Of a stretch of 64,000 nt of DNA, positions 1 to 6,789 are shown piece after piece. Below the pieces are notes generated by a model. It was not told the DNA's origin. It ran no database searches and was given only the letters and a program-made list of their open reading frames with translations. Location: positions 3,898,501 through 3,962,500 of the forward strand of contig NZ_CP077683.1 of the NCBI RefSeq assembly GCF_019063845.1. The letters run 5' to 3'. The number at the start of each line of letters is the position of its first letter. Position 1 is the stretch's first letter. The position numbers and the translations under genes were made by a program. The stretch comes from Geomonas subterranea. Lineage in GTDB: Bacteria > Desulfobacterota > Desulfuromonadia > Geobacterales > Geobacteraceae.

Positions 1-629
1 CGGCCGAGGGGCTCGCCGGTCGGGAGGGGGTGGCGGTAAAGCCGCCCGCGCCGCTCTCCCGACGCGAGGATGAGCGCTGGGGCGAGGCCGCGCGAGAGGA
101 GGGCTCTCCCCCCTGCTGCCGCCAGCTGCCGTTCCGTCCACTCCGGCTGGGCCTGGGTGAGCACCTCGGTCATCGCCTGCGCCGCCAGAAGCCCCACCGA
201 ACGGTAGCGCTGCACCTCCCCTTCGGTGAGCACCCGTTTCGCGTTCAGGAAGGGGAGGGGGAGCTCATGCTCCCCGTTGTCGGGACGGTCGGAGCAGACC
301 GGCAGGCCGTGGGCCAGTTCGCGCAGCACCACCTCGACCTGGGAGGGGTAGGCCCAGGGGAGGACCCGCAGTTCGAAACCTTCCGGGAGCTGCTCGTCGG
401 CCAGGCGCTGCGCCTCGATCTCGTTGGTGATGACATAGGCGCCTTCCGGGGTCACCACGACCTCCGCGACCCCCGTTTCCGCGGCGAGCAGTACCTCGTT
501 CGACCCGCCCGCCGTGACCCAGGCGAACCAGTCCACCCCCTTCAGGCGCACCGCCATCTCCGGGCACAAGGTCTCCCGGATCAACCTCACCTTTCCGGCC
601 GCTTCGGCCGCGCGGGACGTGCCGTTCAT
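1..629 (-). CDS. M24 family (Xaa-Pro aminopeptidase-like) protein, C-terminus outside window
   Basis: The reading frame starts with ATG at 629 and stays open to the window edge, so about 209 N-terminal residues are visible and the end is missing. The start overlaps the galT stop codon as ATGA, which implies translational coupling in one transcript. The visible part resembles the N-terminal creatinase-like domain of M24 metallopeptidases: a segment beginning MAVRLKGVDWFAWVT, then VVVTPEGAYVITNEIEAQRL, then a linker into the start of the pita-bread fold around QRYRSVGLLAAQAMTEV. The metal ligands would lie beyond the window, so catalytic competence cannot be judged. The substrate is unknown, and the link to galactose metabolism is positional only. 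Confidence 0.7.
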   Translation of the reverse strand, partial: MNGTSRAAEAAGKVRLIRETLCPEMAVRLKGVDWFAWVTAGGSNEVLLAAETGVAEVVVTPEGAYVITNEIEAQRLADEQLPEGFELRVLPWAYPSQVEVVLRELAHGLPVCSDRPDNGEHELPLPFLNAKRVLTEGEVQRYRSVGLLAAQAMTEVLTQAQPEWTERQLAAAGGRALLSRGLAPALILASGERRGRLYRHPLPTGEPLG

Positions 630-1711
630 AGCGTCACCTCCACGTTCCTCAATTCCCGCGCCTTCTCCTCGGGAAGCGCGTCGTTGGCGAACATCCCGGC
701 GGCGAGCTCGGTTCCGGCCAGGTACTTGAGCCGGTCGCTGGAGCGATAGGGGGGGTAGAACTCGGCGTGCAGGTGGCACTCCGGATGTTCGTGGCCGTCG
801 GTAGGGGCGCCGTACCACGCCATCAGGTAGGGGAAGGGGCGCTGCCACAGGCCGTCGTATTTGAGGAGCGTCGTCTTCAGCGCCCGGGCCAGGTCCGCCC
901 GCACCGCCGGGTCCAGCTTGTCGAAACCGGTCACGGCGCGACGCGGCGCCACCCACACCTCGTAGGGGTAGCGGGCGCACGGGGGGACGAAGGAGACGGC
1001 GTGTTCGCCGAGGTAGAGGATGCGTTCACCCGAGGCGGCCTCCCCCTCGATGAGCTCCTCGAGCAGCGGGCGCCCCTTCTCCCGGTAATGGGCCAGTTCC
1101 TCGGCCTGCATCCGCGCGGGGACCGGGGGGACGAAGGGATAGGCGTAGATCTGGCCATGCGGGTGGTGCAGGGTGACGCCGACCTCGACCCCCTTGTTCT
1201 CGAAGGGGAGCACGTACTTGATGCAGTGATCCCCCCCCAAAAGGGCCACCCGGTCCCCCCATACCTCCATGAGGAGTTCGATGTGGTTGAGCGGCAGCCC
1301 GGCGAGCGAGGCGGAGGGATCCTTGGTGAAGACCACCACCTCGCACTTGCCCCGCGCCGGCGCCGTCTTCACCCCCGCCGGCGGAGGGTCGTGCGCGGCG
1401 GGCGAAAGGGAGGGGAAGCGGTTGTCGAACACCGCCACCTGGTACTCCCCCTGGGGAAGTTCGGTCGGGTTCTCCGGGTCGCGGGTGGGGGCGAGCGGGT
1501 TGTACTCGGGGGGAGGCATGAAGGTGCGCCCCTGGCGGTAGCTCGCGTAGGCGACCCATTCGCCTCTCAAGGGGTGCCAGCGCAGGTGCGGGTTGGCCTG
1601 CAGAGGCTCCCGGTTCGGGCTCGGGGCGGGCCCGACGAGACGGACCGGAGTGTTGCCGTAGAGGGTGAGGCTGCGTCCGTCGGGCTTGGTCATCTCTTCC
1701 CTGTAGAGCAT
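626..1711 (-). CDS. galT: Galactose-1-phosphate uridylyltransferase
   Basis: This 361-residue protein is the Leloir-pathway enzyme that swaps UMP between UDP-glucose and galactose-1-phosphate. The active-site HPH motif is visible at about residues 183-185 within LHHPHGQIYAYPF; the second His is the nucleophile that becomes uridylylated in this family. The C-terminal domain contains GHEHPECHLHAEFYPPYR, another family signature. Length fits the family. A GGAAAGGGA stretch precedes the ATG at 1711; a second ATG at codon 7 is possible. The stop overlaps the start of the M24-like gene. The GH2 glycosidase lies 68 bp upstream on the same strand, so a glycosidase-to-galactose route is plausible. Confidence 0.93.
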   Translation of the reverse strand: MLYREEMTKPDGRSLTLYGNTPVRLVGPAPSPNREPLQANPHLRWHPLRGEWVAYASYRQGRTFMPPPEYNPLAPTRDPENPTELPQGEYQVAVFDNRFPSLSPAAHDPPPAGVKTAPARGKCEVVVFTKDPSASLAGLPLNHIELLMEVWGDRVALLGGDHCIKYVLPFENKGVEVGVTLHHPHGQIYAYPFVPPVPARMQAEELAHYREKGRPLLEELIEGEAASGERILYLGEHAVSFVPPCARYPYEVWVAPRRAVTGFDKLDPAVRADLARALKTTLLKYDGLWQRPFPYLMAWYGAPTDGHEHPECHLHAEFYPPYRSSDRLKYLAGTELAAGMFANDALPEEKARELRNVEVTL

Positions 1712-1779
1712 GGCGTCGTTTCCCTTTCCTACCCGCCGGGGCGGGAGGGTCTCTTTTCGCAGGAGTTAAGGCGGGATGG

Positions 1780-3567
1780 CTAGGTGCTTTCCCAGTGCAG
1801 CGCCCCCTCCTCGACCTGGCCGCGCACCGCCTCGCAGATTCTCTCGAGCGGGATCTTGGGGGTCCGGTCGGCGTAGAGGAGGCCGTTGGCCTCCTGGAAG
1901 GTGTCGGCGAACTGGGTGTAGCAGAAACCGCTGAACATGGCGGTCCCCCGGGCGACGTCGATGAGGGCCAGGACCAGCTTCTCGAACTCCTCGAGGCTCG
2001 CGTGCCTGAAGTACCCCCAGGTCCCCTGGTGGCTCTCGTCGGCGGGGTTCACGTAGGCGACGCCGCCGAACTCGGTGAGGATGATGGGTTGCCCCCGGTG
2101 CGGGTAGCCGTCCAGGGTGAGGATGCGCCCCCCCGGCCGGCGCCGGTCGAAGAGCTCGTCCGGCTTCACCTGCGGGCCGTACCGTTCCCTGAGCGTCTGC
2201 GGGTTGTTGTCGTAGTCGTGGATGCCGATGATGTCGGTGGCGGAGCTTTCCCATCCGTCGTTGCCGATCACCGGGCGTTCGGGGTCGAGCGTCTTGGTGA
2301 GGTGGTAGAAGGCGTGCACCGCGTCGCGGTGCGCCTGGGTGGCGGTGAGGTCCGGGACCCCCCATGACTCGTTGAAGGGGACCCAGACGATGACGCAGGG
2401 GTGGCTGTAGTCCCGCTCGATGGCCTCGGTCCATTCCCGCATCAGGCGCTTCACGGCGCGGGTGGTGAACCGGAAGGCGGAGGGCATCTCGCCCCAGACC
2501 ACGAGCCCGAGCCGGTCCGCCCAGTAGAGGTAGCGCGGGTCCTCGAGCTTTTGGTGCTTTCTCACCCCGTTGAACCCCATCTGCTTGGCGAGTTCCACGT
2601 CGCGCCGGGCGGCTTCGCTTGACGGGGGCGTCATCAGGGTCTCCGGCCAGTACCCCTGGTCCAGCACGAGTTTCAGGGGGTAGAGCCGCCCGTTCAAAAG
2701 GAAGCGGTCCCGGTGCACCTTCGCCGAGCGGAGCGCGGTGTAGGAGGTGATGCTGTCGATCACCTCCCCCCCCTTCAAGAGCTTCACTTCCGCGTCGATG
2801 AGGCGCGGGTGCTCGGGGGACCAGAGGAGGTCGTTCCTGAAGTCGTCGATGCCGGGATCCGAAAGGGCGATCCTGCGGTGCACCTCCCCCCGTATCACCC
2901 GGTAGCGGTCCTCGACCAGGAGGTCGCCGTCGCTGGAGAGGCGCACCTGCACCTCGAGTTCGTCCGCGATGGGCCCCAGGATGAAGGCCTCAAACCCGAT
3001 CTCCCAGCGCTCCAGGTGGGGCGACCAGCGGATCCGTCTCACGTAGGTCTCCGGCACCTGTTCGAGCCAGACCGTCTGCCAGATGCCGGTGGTGCGGTAG
3101 TACCAGATGGCGTGGGGCTCCGGGCGCCAGTCCTGCTTGCCGCGCGGCTTCTCCAGGTCCTCCGGGTCGTCCTCCACCCGGACCGTCAACCGCTGGGTGC
3201 CTAAGGGGGAGAGGAGGTGGCCGATGTCGGCGCTGAACGGGGTGAAGCCGCCGCGGTGCCTCGCGACCAGCATGTCGTTCACCCAGACGTGGGCCAGGTA
3301 ATCCACCGCGCCGAAGTGGAGGATCACCTTCTTCCCCTCCTCGGGGCGGTACTCGAAGTCGCGCTGGTACCAGCAGACCTTGTGGAAACCGGTGTCGCCG
3401 ATCCCCGAAGCCTTCGCTTCCGGGGCGAAGGGGACCTCGATGGTGAGGGGCCAGGCCCCGATGTCGGACGGGACGCCGTAGCGCGCGTCGTCGTCGAAGG
3501 TGAAGCGCCAGGGACCGTTGAGGGAGAGCCATTCGGGGCGCTGCAGTTGCGGGCGGGGGTATTCCAT
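1780..3567 (-). CDS. Glycoside hydrolase family 2 protein (beta-galactosidase/beta-glucuronidase type)
   Basis: This protein of about 595 residues has the GH2 architecture: an N-terminal jelly-roll sugar-binding domain (residues about 15-175), an immunoglobulin-like domain (about 180-285) and a TIM barrel. The acid/base Glu is in VPFNESWG (about residue 400) and the nucleophile Glu in ILTEFGGVAY (about residue 499). No signal peptide is visible, so it is probably cytoplasmic. The ATG at 3567 is preferred because GAGG lies nine bases upstream; a TTG two codons earlier is less likely. Its position ahead of galT suggests galactoside use, but specificity (galactosidase, glucuronidase or mannosidase) cannot be read from sequence alone. 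Confidence 0.88.
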   Translation of the reverse strand: MEYPRPQLQRPEWLSLNGPWRFTFDDDARYGVPSDIGAWPLTIEVPFAPEAKASGIGDTGFHKVCWYQRDFEYRPEEGKKVILHFGAVDYLAHVWVNDMLVARHRGGFTPFSADIGHLLSPLGTQRLTVRVEDDPEDLEKPRGKQDWRPEPHAIWYYRTTGIWQTVWLEQVPETYVRRIRWSPHLERWEIGFEAFILGPIADELEVQVRLSSDGDLLVEDRYRVIRGEVHRRIALSDPGIDDFRNDLLWSPEHPRLIDAEVKLLKGGEVIDSITSYTALRSAKVHRDRFLLNGRLYPLKLVLDQGYWPETLMTPPSSEAARRDVELAKQMGFNGVRKHQKLEDPRYLYWADRLGLVVWGEMPSAFRFTTRAVKRLMREWTEAIERDYSHPCVIVWVPFNESWGVPDLTATQAHRDAVHAFYHLTKTLDPERPVIGNDGWESSATDIIGIHDYDNNPQTLRERYGPQVKPDELFDRRRPGGRILTLDGYPHRGQPIILTEFGGVAYVNPADESHQGTWGYFRHASLEEFEKLVLALIDVARGTAMFSGFCYTQFADTFQEANGLLYADRTPKIPLERICEAVRGQVEEGALHWEST

Positions 3568-3630
3568 GTACAAGCCTCGAAAAAGGATTAAAAAAAATTC
3601 ACCCGCATAGACTAGCAGGGCGGAGGCGAT

Positions 3631-4767
3631 TTACAACTGGGGGCCGTCATCCCCTTCCAGGGTGTGGAAGAGGTCGAGGGCGTTCTTGAAGGCCTGGTCC
3701 ATGTTGAAGTACTTGTAGTTGGCCAGGCGCCCGACGAAGTGCACGTCGGGGAGCCGCTCCGCCTCCTCCTGGTAGCGCCGGTAGATCGCCTCGTTCTCCG
3801 GGGTGGGGACCGGGTAGTACGGATCCCCCTCGTCGGTGGTGTATTCGCGGGAAATGGTGGTCTTGTGGTGTTTCTGGCGGGTGAAATGCTTGTATTCGAC
3901 GATGCGGGTGAACTCGCCGTCGGCCGGGTCGGGGTAGTTGATCACCGAGTTCTCCTGGAAGAATTCCCGGTCCAGGGTGATCCATTCGAAGCGGATGGAA
4001 CGCCACTGCAGTTTCTTGTGGCGGGAATGGCGGTAGTCGAAGAAGCGGTCGATAGGGCCGGCGTAGAAGAGCTTGCGGCAGCCGCGCAGCTCGGGGCTTT
4101 GCCTCACGTCGAAGTAGTCGCTGTTCAGGCGCACCTCGATGTTGGGGTGCCGGAGCATCTTCTCGAAGAGCCTCGTGTAGCCGTTGACCGGGAGCGCCTG
4201 GTAGCGGTCGCTGAAGTAGCGGTCGTCGAAGTTGGTGCGGATGGGGATCCTCTGCAGCACGGAGGCGTCCAGTTCGTGCGGGTATTTGTCCCACTGCTTC
4301 TTGGTGTAGTGCTTGAACATCTTCTCGTAGAGGACGTGTCCCACCCGCGCGAGGGCGGCCTCCTCGCCGTTTCTGGGCGCTTCGTGCTTTACCTGCACCC
4401 GCTCCAGGAAGCCGCGCATCTCCTCCTCGCTGCGCAGGGAGAGCCCGAAGACGGAGTTCACGGTGGTGATGTTGACCGGGATGGGCACCAGCTTGCCGTC
4501 CACGCGGGCGAGCACGCGGTGCTCGTAAGGGTACCAGTCGGAGAAGCGGTTCACATAGCGCCAGACGTCCTCGAACTCGGTGTGGAAAAGGTGGGCGCCG
4601 TAGTTGGAGATCAGGATGCCGTGCCTGTCGTAACTGTCATAGCAGTTTCCCCCGATGTGGTGCCGTTTCTCCAGCACCAGCACCCGCGCCCCGCGGGAGG
4701 CGTAGCGCTCCGCCAGCGTTGATCCCGAAATGCCTGCTCCCACGACGACGATGTCGAATGTGCCCAT
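3631..4767 (-). CDS. glf: UDP-galactopyranose mutase
   Basis: This is a flavoenzyme that interconverts UDP-galactopyranose and UDP-galactofuranose, feeding galactofuranose into surface glycans. The N-terminal dinucleotide-binding motif VVVGAGISGSTLAERYA and the following acidic residue in VLVLEKR bind FAD. The family block HHIGGNCYD and the NYGAHLFHT segment are both present. Length (378 residues) is normal. The ATG at 4767 is preferred to one ten codons upstream because GAGGTGG sits five bases before it. It lies 63 bp upstream of the GH2 gene on the same strand, making a galactose-themed cluster. Confidence 0.93.
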   Translation of the reverse strand: MGTFDIVVVGAGISGSTLAERYASRGARVLVLEKRHHIGGNCYDSYDRHGILISNYGAHLFHTEFEDVWRYVNRFSDWYPYEHRVLARVDGKLVPIPVNITTVNSVFGLSLRSEEEMRGFLERVQVKHEAPRNGEEAALARVGHVLYEKMFKHYTKKQWDKYPHELDASVLQRIPIRTNFDDRYFSDRYQALPVNGYTRLFEKMLRHPNIEVRLNSDYFDVRQSPELRGCRKLFYAGPIDRFFDYRHSRHKKLQWRSIRFEWITLDREFFQENSVINYPDPADGEFTRIVEYKHFTRQKHHKTTISREYTTDEGDPYYPVPTPENEAIYRRYQEEAERLPDVHFVGRLANYKYFNMDQAFKNALDLFHTLEGDDGPQL

Positions 4768-4797
4768 ATAGCCACCTCGCTGCAGGAAATTTGACAT

Positions 4798-5087
4798 TAG
4801 GGAATGATAATGTCTTGCGCCGTCCAGTCAACGGGCGGCCTGTTGGAGGCGGTGGCGGCCGGACAAAACACTCATAGGAATTGTGATTGCAGTCACCAGC
4901 AGAAGAAAAAGTTGTCATAAGGAGCCAGCCTCTGTCAGAAAGACAAGACATTGCAGTGGACTAATCATCGAAGGAGGTGTAAGTTTTATTCCTACCTGGC
5001 TTACTACCTCTCCCTTCTTCCGTTCAAGCTGTGTTGGCTGGATCCGGTTGTCGTTGTTGTGTAACAACTTGCTACCTGGAGAAATGC
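4798..5087. other. Intergenic region between divergent glf and the corrinoid-protein operon
   Basis: About 290 bp hold the divergent control regions of glf (minus) and the corrinoid-protein operon (plus). An AAGGAGGTG string at about 4972-4980 looks like a ribosome binding site but no ATG, GTG or TTG start follows at a useful distance. No convincing sigma-70 or sigma-54 promoter could be assigned by eye. Confidence 0.4.
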
Positions 5088-5756
5088 ATGGCCACCTCCT
5101 GCTACTCTGGTAACGCTGCCGACCATCTCTACAGTCCGCCCGTGCTACTTCTGGAAGCCGCTCTGGTCAGCATGGACCGGCTGGCCGTGCGGCAGATCTA
5201 TGACCATTCCGGCCTCTCCCCCCTCAGTTTTTGCGAACAGGTAATCGCACCGGCACTCTCCGTCATCGGGGAGAAATGGGATCGCGGCGATCTTTCCCTC
5301 TCCCATGTCTATATGAGCGGCCGGGTGTGCGAGGAGTTCATGGAGCAGGTGCTCGGGGGGCGGTCCGACTGCGTGGACGAACGCAGGCGCGTGGCGCTGG
5401 CGGTGCTCGAGGACTACCACCTGCTGGGCAAGCGCCTGGTCGGTTTCGTGCTCAAGGGGGCGGGCGTCCCCTACCTCGACTACGGGACGGTGTCGGCGCA
5501 GGAACTGGTGCGGCGCGTGCAACGGGACGGGGTGCGGGTGCTCCTCATCTCCGCGCTCATGCTGCCGTCCGCCCTGAAGGTGCGGGAGGTGCGCGACGCC
5601 CTGGACCGGCTCGGGGTGGAATGCCGCATCGTGGTGGGAGGCGCTCCCTTCCGGCTTGACCCCGCGCTGCACAGGGAGGTGGGGGCGGATCTGAGCTGCG
5701 ACACCGCCTCGCAGGTGCTGCTGGCCCTGGGGCAGCTCAGGGAGGGGGAGTCATGA
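5088..5756 (+). CDS. Corrinoid (B12)-binding protein, methyltransferase-partner type
   Basis: The 222-residue protein has the two-part layout of corrinoid proteins that serve methyltransferases: an N-terminal helical cap (residues about 15-95) and a Rossmann-like B12 domain (about 100-220). The cobalt-ligand motif DxHxxG is present as DYHLLG (D109, H111, G114), followed by VLLISALMLPSA and IVVGGAPF, the usual strand and loop positions. The start at 5088 is chosen because a GGAGA lies upstream and the residues before it are not conserved-looking. The next gene overlaps it by four bases. It probably carries a methyl-cobamide or base-off cobalamin for the adjacent MtaA-like protein. Confidence 0.85.
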   Translation: MATSCYSGNAADHLYSPPVLLLEAALVSMDRLAVRQIYDHSGLSPLSFCEQVIAPALSVIGEKWDRGDLSLSHVYMSGRVCEEFMEQVLGGRSDCVDERRRVALAVLEDYHLLGKRLVGFVLKGAGVPYLDYGTVSAQELVRRVQRDGVRVLLISALMLPSALKVREVRDALDRLGVECRIVVGGAPFRLDPALHREVGADLSCDTASQVLLALGQLREGES

Positions 5757-6787
5757 CCAGCATGGAACGCGTCCTCACCACGCTGTCGCACCGGGAGCCG
5801 GACCGGGTTCCGCTCTTTTTGCTCCTATCCCTGCACGGCGCGCGGGAACTGGGGCTCACCATCGAGAAGTATTTCTCCAGGGCCGAGCACGTGGTGCAGG
5901 GGCAGCTGCGCATGCTGGAGCGTTACGGTCACGACTGCATCTACACCTTCTTTCACGCCTCCCTCGAGGCCGAGGCATGGGGAGGGTGCACCATCTTCAG
6001 GGAGGACGGCCCTCCCAACGCGGGACCTCCGCCGGTCACGGCCGACGCGATCGCCTCGCTCACCCCGCCGCGGGTCGAGGACGTGCCGTGCTTGAGGCGC
6101 GTGCTCGAGGCCCAGCGCGCCCTGAGACAGGCGGTCGGGGAGGCGGTACCGGTGATCGGCGTCGTCATGTCCCCCTTCTCGCTCCCGGTCATGCAGCTTG
6201 GCTTCGACCACTACCTCGACCTCATGTTCGACCGCCCGGACCTCATGCAGAGGCTCATGGAGCTCAACGGAGCCTTTTGCGCCGACTGGGCCAACGCCCA
6301 GCTTGCCGCCGGTGCCCACGCCATCTGTTATTTCGACCCGCTCGCCTCACCCAAACTGATCGATCCCCTCCTGTACCGCCGCTACGGCGCTCCCGCAGCC
6401 CAAAAGGCCATGGCGGCCATTTCTGGTCCCACCGCCACCCACCTCGCCTCCGGCCCCTGCCTCCCGGTGGTGGATGACCTGGCCGCTTCGGGCACCATGA
6501 TGGTGGGGGTGGGAGGGGAAGAGGAGCTCGCGGCCGTCAAGAACGCCTGCCGGGGCCGGCTCACGGTGCTGGGAAACCTCAACGGCGTAGAGATGCGCTC
6601 CTGGGACGAGGGGGCCACCCTGGCCGCGGTCAAGGGGGCCATCGATGCCGCGGCCCCCGGCGGCGGCTTCATCCTCTCGGACCAGCATGGCGAGATCCCC
6701 TGGCAGGTGCCCGAAGCGACCCTGCGCCTCATCGGCGAGGCGGCGCGGGAATTCGGCAGCTACACCGGTACCGGCGGGAGGGATTGA
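5753..6787 (+). CDS. MtaA/UroD-family (corrinoid methyltransferase-like) protein
   Basis: This 344-residue protein belongs to the uroporphyrinogen decarboxylase superfamily, in the branch containing MtaA, MtbA and CmuA methyltransferases. Support comes from REPDRVPLFLLLSLHGARELG near the N-terminus and the overall TIM-barrel pattern. True HemE motifs are absent. The MtaA zinc motif HxC...C is altered: His230 is kept, the +2 Cys is Ala232 (a Cys appears at 236), and the C-terminal Cys position reads QHGEIP with His312. It either uses a rearranged metal site or has lost methyl transfer and acts as a sensor. ATGA overlap with the corrinoid gene implies coupled translation. Confidence 0.82.
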   Translation: MTSMERVLTTLSHREPDRVPLFLLLSLHGARELGLTIEKYFSRAEHVVQGQLRMLERYGHDCIYTFFHASLEAEAWGGCTIFREDGPPNAGPPPVTADAIASLTPPRVEDVPCLRRVLEAQRALRQAVGEAVPVIGVVMSPFSLPVMQLGFDHYLDLMFDRPDLMQRLMELNGAFCADWANAQLAAGAHAICYFDPLASPKLIDPLLYRRYGAPAAQKAMAAISGPTATHLASGPCLPVVDDLAASGTMMVGVGGEEELAAVKNACRGRLTVLGNLNGVEMRSWDEGATLAAVKGAIDAAAPGGGFILSDQHGEIPWQVPEATLRLIGEAAREFGSYTGTGGRD

Positions 6788-6789
6788 GG

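Noticed and set aside
30-749. Plus-strand frame covering the window start
   Set aside because: The minus strand here encodes an M24-like protein coupled by ATGA to galT, which is a better explanation.
4972-4980. AAGGAGGTG as a ribosome site for a small gene before the corrinoid operon
   Set aside because: No start codon at a workable distance opens a frame of useful length.
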